Of a stretch of DNA of 64,000 nucleotides, positions 1 to 12,100 are shown piece after piece. How positions within the stretch are numbered: position 1 is the stretch's first letter; the number at the start of each line of letters is the position of its first letter. The notes below the pieces were generated by a model. The model was not told the origin of the DNA and made no database searches. It saw nothing but the letters and a program-made list of their open reading frames with translations. The translations under genes and the position numbers were made by a program. This DNA is from Macrostomum hystrix (lineage: Eukaryota; Platyhelminthes; Macrostomidae), in NCBI GenBank assembly GCA_950097015.1, contig CATNEN010000037.1, positions 62,001 to 126,000 on the forward strand. Reading direction: 5' to 3'.

Positions 1-3000
1 GTCAGGTTGAGTAAGGCTGTGTTTGGAGTCGGCTGTAGACTGTCCGTGACTTGAACTGACAAGTTGAAAAGGCTGATGCCAGTTGCTGTTAGGACCTGCT
101 TGATGCGAATGTCGCCAGTGAGAGGGTCGATGAAGAAAAAGTCAGTGGTGGATGCGTCGCCTAGCAGCCTGTACTGAATTGTGCCGATCCCGGCCGTCTG
201 GCTGACGCGGATTGAGGCATTGATGGACGAACCCAGGGCCGCTTTTTCCCAGACAGAAATTGAGCTCGTCCCGCCAATCGGGCTAGCAATGCTAAGTGAG
301 CCAGGACTCCACTCAACATTAAGTGAAAAAGTGCGTTGATAGACCTGCTTCGGATAATATGAATCATAGACTTGAACTTGAATCTGCAATGCGGCAATAG
401 AAAACTAGTTTTTATTAAACCGAATGTTTAGTATACGGTTGCATAAACAAACAAATAAGTAGGAAGCATACCAGGTAAGTAGAAAGTTTCAATGGATTGT
501 CCGAAAACGATCTAGACGTAATAACAGTTGCCAAAGAGCCGTTCACAGAGAGGTTGAAGAGAAAGTTCGATGGGTAGGCTCCAATTATTGAGAAAACTGG
601 CGGTCCTCGAAACGAGTCATTGCCAAGAACCATGCCGACGGTCACGCCTGCAGCACTCAGACTGGTAACATTTACTGTTCCGAAGCTTGTCTCACTTGCA
701 GGGCGTCCGTTGATGGACAAAAACGGAGACCCGGAATCCCTGACCACGGTTAGAGTGATGTAGTGCTGCGCTTGCCAACGAGAATCCTTCGCTTCAACGA
801 CGAACTAAATTTAATGAGCGGATTTTTTCGTAATAGGCAAAGTATTACAAAAGATACATGTTTACGCCTGAGCTTGTTTTTATTCATGTATTGCTTCGAT
901 TTCTGGACTGATTACTTACTGTCAAACTAGTGAAAGCTGCCGGAGCTGTCAGCAGCTTTTTTACGGCTAGAAGGCCATGCAACGGATCCATGTAGAAGTA
1001 CTCATTAAGTGTAGTCAGATTCGAAGAGCTCACAATGCTGAACTGGATTGGGTCCTGTAAAGGCATACAATTTTGTCATTCAAAGAAGCGCGTACGAAAT
1101 AAGAAATCAGACATTAATAAATATCTATGGAAAGGTACTCCGCGACTTACATAAGCATCGGGAGCTGAAACATTGAACGAGCAGCAGAAAATGTAACCGA
1201 TGTCAACGACTTCATCCAGCGAGATAGTCAGGTTCTGTTGCGTTAGCTGCACTGGCCGGGCCACTCGAGAAATGTTAACATAAACCATCGCCATCGGAGA
1301 GCTCGATTGAGATGGGTAGCCGCCATCGACTGCGTTGACCAGCATAGTGACATTGGTGACTGCGTATGTCAAGCCAGTGAGAACTCGGTTCAGTGCTAGA
1401 GCTCCCGTAGCTGAGTTCACAGAGAAAAACGCAGCTGCTTCCGCCGGTTGCACACTGAAAATCGAATATGAAATGACATTGTTCGGCGCAATCGGGTCCG
1501 CGTCGGTGGCACTGACCGAGGTTGACAGGCTTCCGGCCGCTTGGCGCTCGTTAGCGTTAATGAAATAGGTAGTCGGAGCGAAGACCGGTGCTTGCAGGCT
1601 GCGGTAGACATTCACAGTCAGAATTGTGACATTTGTTTTCGGCACAAAACCCCCGTCGGCAATCCGAACTCGCAGCTGCAATAGATAGGACAGTAAAAAT
1701 GTATGGTAAAAATCACAAGTGGCAGATGACATTGTATGAATTTTAGAAGCACTTACGGAAAAGACTGTCTGTGTTGTTGTGTTTAGGTTTCCAATGACAG
1801 TAACAACTCCACTGGAAGGACTGATAGCAAAGAAATTGGTTGCCAGATCGTCTCCAATCAGGGAGTAGGTGATCGTGTTGAATGGCACAACTGTATCGTC
1901 GTCTCTAGCCAGGATTTGAGTCACAGAGCTAGTTGCCAATGCCAGATACGTAATGCTCACATTTGTTGGGCTATTAGGCAAAAAGAATGGATTATAAAGG
2001 TTTCGCTGTGTTGTAATATTAAGGGTACGGGTGGGTGTCGACTTTTCTGGAGTGCCGAGATCATACGCGGTGACGCTGAGTGTGAAGATTGTGTCAGTAC
2101 AGGGACTCGCAAGCAGACTGGACTGTAGAAGCACCTGGCCGCTGATGGAGTTGACAAAGAAGCACTGCCTTGCTGTGCTATATGTGAGTCCTTCAAGTCG
2201 GTAACGAACTTGACCGCTTGTGCCAACAGTGTCCCTGTCAGTTGCTTCCAGAGTGTACACCAGGTATCCGGGTCCCCGGTCCTCAGCCATAGCAAGATTC
2301 GTGACGCTAGAATTAGGAAGCACCCAGTCAGGGGCGTTGAGATTTCGATTCACAGTCACTGTCACGAAGCTCGTAGCAGATAGTGGTGGTACACCTCCAT
2401 CCTGGATTACAACTTCGAATGAATAGGACGCCTGCGTCTCGACTGCCACCGACTGTCTCAGATAAAGTGTGCCGTTGTTTGCCACGCCGAAGAAAATCAC
2501 TGAACTTGATGATCCGACGATTGAATAGGTCAGAGTATTAAATGGGGCCTGCAATGGTTGGATAGAGCATTGTAAAATTATACAATCGGACAAAGAGGAA
2601 ATATTTTTCCAACGGGCAGCTTTATTTGTTGCTCACTGTCGTGTCGGCATCTGATCCAGGCACGGTCAAAGGAAGTAGAGACCCAACTGGTAGGGTTTCA
2701 TTTATAACAACCGAGTAGTTAGCCGGCACAGTCGGAGCGAAATTGTTTCGAACAATGGTTATGTTCACAGAGCCTGAAACGCTGAGGCCGCCACCGTCTC
2801 GGGCCATCAGGTTCAGCTGGAATTAAAATAAGTGAGTATATCTACTCGTGTTACAGCTCTATTCATCCTCAAACACTGCCTAAAAAGAAACGAATGTTAT
2901 TTTCCCAGTTCATTACGTACCATGACGTTTGAAACGTTTCGGAACCCGTCGTAAAGCGGCCTCCGTAGGGATAAGAATCCCTGACCGGTCGAGGCATCGG

Positions 3001-6000
3001 AGTAGAAGCGAAAGTAGTCAGAAATGTATGCGCTTGGGGTTTGAAGCGAAACTGTGACTTGGCTCAGAACTCCCTGGAATGGGAAGGTGAAAGCGTAAAA
3101 TTACGAAATATCCTAGCAGTTTTTTATTTCTGTCGATTGACACTTACCGGATCCTTTAGGCAAAGATTCGTCACTCCAACTGACGATATACAGGTGGAAT
3201 CTTCAGTGACATTCAAAATCGAAACGACCTGATTGACAGGTTGCGTCTCCAGCAGGGTAATTTGCAACGCGCTGGCATGAGTCCATTTCGGAGTTTGAAG
3301 GTTTCTATTCACTTGAATGATTAGGTTTGCATCTGTGAAGCGCTGTGTTGCTTCGCAAGCAGTCGGAACTGGGTAGCCTGAGCATGCTCCTGAGTCGTAC
3401 GCACGCAGTTGCATCTAAAAGTATAATTTAGGTTAGAAAAGTCACAGATCTGCTGTCTATTGAGGAAATAGCTGGTGGCTTATATAACTGGAGTCACAAA
3501 CTTACGGAATATTCAGTTGCCGTATCGTTCAGAATCTGATCCGCAACCGATATGAGAACATCGAGTCCGGTTGTGTTTTGTGCGTAGGGAGTTTCAGCTT
3601 TGAATAAAAGTTTTGTTCTGAAGTCGCCCATAATTTCTACGCGGATCTGGCTGTAGAAGTTCTGGCTGTCTGCATCTGTAACTCGAAGACTAAGCAACAC
3701 GACTCCGTTGACGACGGATGCGTTGTAAGTGACAGCTCCTGTGGGGAGTCCGACCCACTGCGGACTGGCCTGATTGGCCAAGATCGCGATAGTCAGTGTC
3801 ACAGATTCACTCCGCAGCGGCGGTGTTCCGAGATCTTCGGCGTACACAGTGACCTTAACAGTGAAAAGTTAAAAAAGCAAATTAGAGCTTAGCTTAGAAA
3901 TCTCGTTTTTTTTCACCTCAGGAAATTACGAGTAGCTAAAGTGGAAATTTTATATTGTTTAGTATTATTGAAGGTTTATTATTTTATGTTCAGCAAAGTT
4001 TGCTTCTAGTTTCTAGTTTCAGCTATTGCGCGGCGCATCTGAAGGCTGCGTACGGCAGTTCAGTCCATAGACAGGGGGACGCCACACCCACCCTCAACTA
4101 CCCAGCTAATGCTGGTACCCATTAAACAGCTGAGTGAACTGAAGCAATGCAAAGTTAATTGTCTTGTTGAAGGGCACAAATTGTTCCAGAGGAGTCGGTA
4201 ATGGAACCCCCGACCTAAAAGTCGTGAGTCTGATGCTCTAACCACAAGGCTAGAAACTCCTAATTAAAAAAACTATGTAAGATAGCTTACGTTTTGTGTT
4301 GTGCCTCTCACAGTCAACAACGATGCGATGGTCGTAATTTGTCCCGTGGTTGAGTTGATTGCAAAATAATCATTCGGAACTATTTTGTAAGTCACATTGG
4401 AATATCCAGGCTGAAATTGGAAATATTTTCATGTAAAGATGTAAAAATGTAAAAACATCGGTCTTGTTCTTACACACCTCGATATCGAAATCTATCGCTG
4501 AAATTGACGCTTCTGTGTTCGAACCAATGACTGCAAATATAAAAATGCTGCCATTTACTCGGCTGGTCACCACTGGTGCAAATAGATTCCGGCTGACTGT
4601 GATGGTCACAATGTTCTCTGCCATCTTGGATGGGTAGCCACCGTCAGAGACACGAATGCGCAGCTGAAAGCTAGTTTCCATGCCAGACAGGGCTCGCGTC
4701 AATGTCACTGTCCCATTGTTCGGATTGATGGAGAAGTATAGTGGAGCACTCCCGTCTCCAATGATGGAGTAGGTCAATTGAGAATATTCAGCGGGCTAAA
4801 ATTTGGTTTTTGAAGAGCGTCAAGAAAGGGCAAATCAATAGAAAAGTAAGCAGTCAAAACAAGTCAGAAAAGTCTCATACGTTTCCCACGATGGTTGAGT
4901 CATTGTCTCTTGCACTGGCTGTTACCAGAACAGTTCCGACGCTTGAATTTCTCGAGAGGGAATGCGACACAGGTAAATTCAAAAGTTCCGGGGTAAACTG
5001 ATTCCTAAGGACATTCACCGATATCTGAGCTACCGCGCTCTCTTTTGCACCGCTGACTCCGGAATCAGTTGTCGTGTAGTTAATCTACAATGAAGTTTAA
5101 AGTAATATAAAATTCTACGTTGTCTTAGACATGCACAACAGAAGTGATAAAAGAATTCAAGTATTTTACCGTGTAGCTCATTGCTGAGGTCGAAGTAAGT
5201 GGCGACTGAATATACAACTTTCCGTCCAGCGATAAGAAAAACAGGCGACCAGCCTCAGACGCCGCGGTAGCGGACGTCATTCGATACACCAGAGTGCTTG
5301 CTGGCTCTCCGCTTGGATCCACATCAGTGGAGTTCAGTGCACCGATTTGGTTGCCCGGTGCCTCAGTCTCCTTGACGGTGAATACCTGGCGATAACTCAC
5401 GGGCGTGTTTAGATTTCGCTCCAAGTCAATGAACACAAGAGTTGTTGCTGTCAGAGGTGGAATCCCAGCGTCGCGCGCACCGACGACCAAGGAGTAGTTG
5501 ACGACTGTGCGATCCAAGCTTAGACTGGAGGCTACGTGGATTTTTCCGTCACTGCTGACGTTGAACCGATGACTACCGTCGATGTAGCCATCGCTGACTA
5601 GGTAGTAGGTCAGGCTCGAGAAGCTTGTCTGCAATTCACAGAATTATATTTTAGCACCCGCTGTGTGAACTTAATAAATCCCGACTCTACATAAAAACAT
5701 TTTTCAGCATTTTTACACTCACCGACCAGTCATTATCGGTAGCTGTTACTTGGCCAACCAAAAAGTTGACTACTGCTGTGCGAGAAACGATGTAGTTGTA
5801 TCTGCTTTGGTTGAACGCGGGGGCGTTCAAATTTCGTGCAACGTTTACTGTGATTGTTGCATTAGCCGAGGCATCCCTTGAAGGAGAGCTGGCGTCGGCT
5901 ACCCCAATGGTGAGCTGAAATCCATATACCAAATTATAAATTTGCGATAGCAATTTCCACTTGAAATATGAACAATTTAAACCAATAGCGTTACCTGATA

Positions 6001-9000
6001 GGAAAGCGTTTTGGCGGCATCGAGTAGTAATGACGCTCTTAGCCGAACTTCCCCTGTATTCTCTACGATGTAAAAGAAGCTCTGTGCCAAAGTGCTCCCC
6101 AGAATTTTGTAGCGGATTGAATTGTACGGCGGCTGCAATGAGTATTTTATCGATCGGTTTAACGGCAGTAAAATTGGAAGGGTAAAATACAAGTGTATGA
6201 ATAAGCAAATTTTTGCTTAACTACAGAATCCTTACAAATAGATCAGAGTCGTTTGCAAACACGTTAAACAGCAAAGAGTCAACACTGGCTGTTTCAAGTA
6301 TGGACACATTGTCTCTATAATTTGGCGCGCCTGGGACGTAAATGATCGGAGCAAACAGATTGCGATCCACCAGCACTGTCACGAGCGTCACATTTGTTCT
6401 GGGCGGATTTCCGCTATCCTTCACCATCACAGACAGATAGAATGTGGTTTGATTTGTGTTGCTCATCAGGTCCCGAGTTGTTACGTCACCAGTGGATGGG
6501 TTCATAGTGAAAAATGCCAACGAGGAGGCATCTCCCAGTAATGAGTACGTAATCGTGTTGAAAGGTGGCGCATCTGCGTCCGTTGCTGTGAGTTTGAATA
6601 CGTTTGTGCCAATTGTGACTGTTCTGCTGAGGGACACTGTTGTGATCGTGCTGGTAATCACTGGAGCGTTCAAGTTTCTCAGTACTGTGATGTTTATGTA
6701 GTAGAGATTCAATCCGGCCTTGCTTGGCGTGCCCTTGTCTTGGATGGCGAACGCCAGCTAAAATTGAATGTTAGAATTCATCCAGTTTTGTCTTGTTGCT
6801 TTAAAGGTTTTATTAGAAAGCCTTTCATTTACCAGATAAGAGGTTGACAAGCTGGCGTCAAGCAGAAGAGAGCGCTTCAAAAAGATGCTACCGGTCATGG
6901 TGACGTCGAAGTACGTCGGCGCGGAACCATTTCCCACAAGAGCGAATGTGAACTCATTATACGGGGCCTGGGTATCATTGTCTCTGCCGGTGAGAAAAGA
7001 TATTACCTCTCCTAGGGATTGTGTCTCTGAGAGAGTCAGAGTAACGCCCGTCGAGTTGATGAACTCAGGTGGGAACAAGTTACGGTTGATAACCACGGTC
7101 AGCAGTGCCTGAGTAGTCTTCGCTGGACTTCCATTATCAGAAGCCAAAATCCGGAGCTGAAATTGTAAAGTACGCAAAACTCACGATTAGATTAGATTTT
7201 ATTTTTTTAAGGAAATGAGAAAGCAAATATTTTGATTCTTACTTGATACTGAGTGGTAGTTTGTGTGAGAATACCGGTCGACGTCAGCCTGATTTCTCCG
7301 GTGACCGAGTCCACGGTGAAGTAGGAGCCGGCATCGCTATCACCGATAAGAGAGTAAGTTACGGCAGACCCAAAGATGGAGTCGCTATCATTTGCGAACA
7401 CTCGGCCGATAGGGCCTGCAGTTCGGGTCATGTCGATGTTAATGGTGCTTGATGTTAAATAAAATAGCGGGGCGGCCGTGTTTCGTCGAACGTTGAGTGT
7501 GAGCTGAACTGTTTTGTTTCTCACTGGGAAGCCTTGGTCCCGAATTCCAATCGTTATCTAAGGTAAAGAAGGAAAAAATATTGCGCTGGGTTTCAGAGGT
7601 TCACAGTTCCAAATTTAGTGGCATTAAAATCTTGAACACTTACATTAAATGAATTTTCTGTCCGAGAGAGCAAATTTTGCTGCAGAAAGATTCCGCCAGT
7701 TGTTGTGAGTCCAATCAGGGGATTTTCCGAGAAGAACTCAATCGAATTCTCCGGAGCGTTTGCGTCTAGATCAAAGGCGCTAACAGTCGCAAAAACTACG
7801 CCAAGCTGTTGCGTCTCGTTAATAGTAAACACGTAGGAGGAGGCGTTGAAGTTGGGCGTATTAAAATTTCTCAAGATGACGATGTTCACTTGCGTCCTGT
7901 TTGTCTTCGGCGGTTTAGCCGTGTCTGACGCGTCAAGCATAATCTATAGGAAAATTATTACGGTGGGAAATACAAATACAACACTTGTACAAGATAGAGT
8001 GATTGCACGACCACAAGGTCTTTAAAGTAGAAAATAATCAACAATAATATGATATGGATATACTCACGAATAATCTGATCGGAACGGCGGGATTGGTAAA
8101 CCCTCCAACAGCGATCAGATGCGTGCCATTGTGGGAGAACAAGTTTGCATATGTGCCATAGATCGCGTACGATAACACGGGCTGGAATTTAAAATACTCG
8201 TAAAATTTTCCATCTCATTTACATTAATACGAAAAATCTGGCATATTAAAAAATCTTAGAATTAGACACTACGCTTTTATTGTTTTGTTACACAACTAAA
8301 AACAAGTATTACACTGTACTGACCGACTCTGCATCTGTAGCCATGATGCTAGCCAGTGGAAGATTGTTGGCATTTCCTGGCACCTCAAGGCTATACTGGC
8401 TGCTTGGGAATTGTGGAAAGCCATTGTTTGTGACCAGATTAACCTGCACTAATGCCGTGGTAGAGCTTAGAGGCGGTGTCCCTTTGTCTTGAGCAGTGAC
8501 TGACAAGTAAAAAAGCTTCAGTGTTGAGTCGACGAGACTACGCCTAGCCATAATCTGACCATTGTTTTGATCAATCATAAAGTAGGTGAGAGCCTCGGTT
8601 TGATTAGATGTCAAAACATATTGCCATGTATTGTAAGGCGCTTGCAAGTCCGCATCGCTAGTGGTGAATGTGGCACCGATGCTTGTGCCCAGCACCTGTT
8701 CCGCTGAAATCGACAAATTCTGATAGGCCGGTGCTATCACTGGTGCATGGAGATTCCTTGAGACGCTCACTGTGACTGTGGAAGTGCCCGCAAGACCCGA
8801 CGGATCAGTGGCAACAACATAGAGGACGTACTCGGTGTCAATGTCTAGACTGAGGTTTCGTTGAAGTGTGATGGCCCCTGTAGAATTGCTAATTGCAAAG
8901 TACGTAGGTCCCTTGTACAGTCCCGTCAAAGTGAACACCAGAGGCGAGTTGAAACTAGATTGTGTGTCCGCGTCAGTCGCATTCATGAGAACAATTTGCG

Positions 9001-9145
9001 TCCCAATAGATGTCAGCATGGAGATGTTTGCTACCCATCTCGCCGGCTGAACCACTGGAGCCTGGGTCGCTCTGGACACGTTTATTATCACACTGGTGCT
9101 AGAAGACAGACTCGGTGTTCCATAGTCGGATGCCAGCACGGTAAG
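1..9145 (-). other. Block of about 20 cadherin repeats with RNLxxP linkers
   Basis: Within the giant cadherin, exons 18-38 encode repeats whose inter-repeat linker is not the canonical DxNDNxP. Instead it reads VSRNLHAP, ILRNFNTP, INRNLFPP, VLRNLNAP, VARNLNAP, LERNLNTP, VSRNLFAP, VNRNLQTP, VNRNLNAP and similar. The DxD motif (ATDAD, ATDND, ARDND) is usually kept. Introns recur just after the DxD and just before the L-x-V-x-A-x-D-x-G strand, so most repeats are two symmetric phase-0 exons. Exons 18 and 34 hold several repeats with no intron. Confidence 0.85.
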
Positions 9146-12100
9146 CTGAAATTCCATGCACAGATAAAAAGTATTCACTTTAGCTAAAATAAGGACTTAG
9201 AAGATAGTTTACAATCAGTGCGGACTCACGTTGTAGACAGAAACTAGTCGATTGCTCAATAGGCTGTTTCGAAGTCGAATCACGCCTGTACGTGCATCGA
9301 TGAGGAACACACTTAGACCATCAGCTGGAAGCGCTTCCGCGATGGAAAACTGAACTAACGCATTGACTCCCTGCAGAAGAATGACGCTTGTCCTGAAGAG
9401 CCTCGAACCACTTTACAGCAGTTTTTCTCTATTTATATGCAAAGAAATATGGGACTCACCGAGTCAGCGTCTGAGACGGAAACATTGCCAACAAGTGAAC
9501 CGATTAATTGCGTCTCGAGCGCGCTCATGACTGGGGCTGTTGGTTGCGGGCTGTTGTCATTGACATCCTATAAGATTAAAGAATACGATTTGTCTTATAA
9601 TAAGTTCGCATCTCAAAATTCAATAACTCTCAAGGTAGCAAGGTAGAAATAAACAAACAAGGATTGCGATGGACACTGTTGCTGAAAGTCTGGAAGAGTC
9701 AGCAATCGTGAGTCCCGACTGCTCCGTGGTCACAACCAGCAAGTAGCTCCTGAAACTCTCATAGTCGATGCCGCTGGTCGAGAAGATTTCGCCAGTCGAT
9801 GCATTGATTCGGAAAGGAACTGTAGAATTCACTAATCGGTATGTGATGTTTGGGAAAGAGTCCCCGTCGAGTGCCTGTGCGAAGAATGTAATATGAAATA
9901 ATTAATTTTGTCATACGATACGTAAAAATGGCCGCATGCTGAAGATTTCGGAATGCTCACAGTCACGATGGTGACATAAGTATTGTTAGAATTCTCGGCC
10001 ACACTGCCGCTGAAATATCGAACTGGAAAGTAGGGCGCCATGTCATCTCGATCCTCAACGTTAACAGTGAGAGTCACGGTGGCGCTTCTGGCAGCGAGGC
10101 CAAAGTCACGCGCTGTCACCGTCACGTAGTGCACTGTGCGTGACTCAAAGTCGAGGAACTTTGCGAGCTGGAGCTGGGCTGAAGCGAATCCCGTCGCGTT
10201 GGTCGTTTGGGCGATTGCAAATGAGTTTCTAAAACGGTTAGAAAAGCGTGCGCATCAAATAAATGTCAAAACAGGCAAAGGTACATGCAGTTAAAAATCA
10301 ATGGCAACAATCAGTGACAAGCTCATAGTTTTGCTCACGTCGCCTCATTGACAAAAAACCGAATGAGCGCATTCTGGGCTAGATCGGCGTCTGTCGCGTT
10401 GATTGTCGCAATTGTGACGGGAAATGTGTTCTCCGGAATGGAGAAGTTGGTCGTCAAAACAGCAATGATCGGATCATTGTCGTTAGAATCAAGAAGGGCA
10501 ACGCGAATCTCAGTCACGGCAGTCTAAAAATGTTTTAATAAACGATATATACTCGAAATAGTGATTGAATTCAAGACCAAACGAAAAGATGAGTTGGTGC
10601 TTGCCCTGTTGCCGAGATTGTCTTGAGCACCCACAAACACGCTGTGATACGGAACGATCGGAGACTCCCTGTCCAACGGTGAAGCCACAGTCAGGCTGCC
10701 ATCGCTCGAGTAGGCGAACGCAGATGCGACAGTCTGGTTGATCAGACTGTACCTGATCGTGTCGCCCTCCGGATCAGTTGCTGGGAACTGACCAACAACA
10801 CTGCCAACAGGTGTATCCTCGGCGACTGAGACAGTATAAATCGACGAAGAATAGTAGGGTGGCAGATTGTACATCCTTGTCACTGAAATCTGGATGGCAA
10901 CGTCCGCATTTCGCACGAGACTTGGTTGAGTGTCGGAGTCGCGAACACGAACGGTCAGCGTGAACGCTTGGTTCCGCACCAAGCTTCCGGTAGCACTGAT
11001 CTCGCCAGTCGTGTCATTGATAGAGAATATGGTCGTGTTACCCTCCACAATTGAGTAGCGAAGACCAGCTGTGCCTCGGACTCCGGAGTCGGCGTCGGTG
11101 GCGCGCACCTGACCTACCAAGCGTGAGCCAGGACCCTCAGGAATGATGAATGAATAGTTGAGAGCCTGGAACACTGGCGAGTTGTCGTTGACGTCGAGGA
11201 CCGACACTGAAAAGCTCACCGTTCCGGTGAGGTTCGCCCTTGTGGAATCGATCTCGGTGGCTGTAACCTGCAATAAATGTTTAGCAGTTAAGGATCTGCT
11301 TCTTGAAAACTGTTAAGCTTACGCAAGTTTTCTTAGATCACTAATTCCCAAGCAGTTCGTTTCGTCATTGCAAAGGACGATATGTACAAACAGAAAATCG
11401 TCTTATTAAAAATTTGTAATTGAAAAGCTTTATAGTTTAAAATTTTATTTTTATATTTCAGTTAAGGCAATATCTGTCGAAACATCATGCGGTCAAATAT
11501 TTCTTGGCTCATTAGAGAAACAGAAAACGTGGGTCCAAAGTTGTATGTAAAGCTCCAACTAGAGGTAATGAATTTCTCACAGTTAAATTGATCTTCTTAT
11601 CCACAGGCAAGCTCTCGTAGTCGATCAACATGAAGTTGACAGCGACTGTGCCGTCATCGTTCACTTTGAACCAATCCGTGTTTGTTACGGCGAATTTGTA
11701 CTTCCTCGGAGGATCGGTGGGAAGCTAAAAGGGTCAATTTGTCCACGTTTAGTTTAACGTTTTGTGATTAAATCTAGCCATGTTTTTTCTCAGATATTGC
11801 TGTCCGATCACTACTGCTTACTAAGTCGCGATCCGAAACAATTAATTTAAAAATGGCGCCAGTCGTGTTCATGATGAGCGTGCCGATCGGAGAGTTCTCG
11901 GTCACTGTCAGTTCATCCACTGGCATGTTGAAACTCAAAGTAGGTGCGAAGGAGTCCTGCGCGTCAATGCTAATCACGAGAGCTGCCGTGTCATAAAGGT
12001 TGTTGTTCGTCACATCTGTGCGATTGGTCCATTCAGAAGCCTGAAAATTAGTATAGCGATTTGCACCTTTGTTTTGATGCAACCAACACAATGATCTATT

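Noticed and set aside
8861-9187. Plus-strand ORFs opposite cadherin exon 18
   Set aside because: Shadow of a clearly coding minus-strand exon. The same applies to other plus-strand ORFs opposite the cadherin exons.
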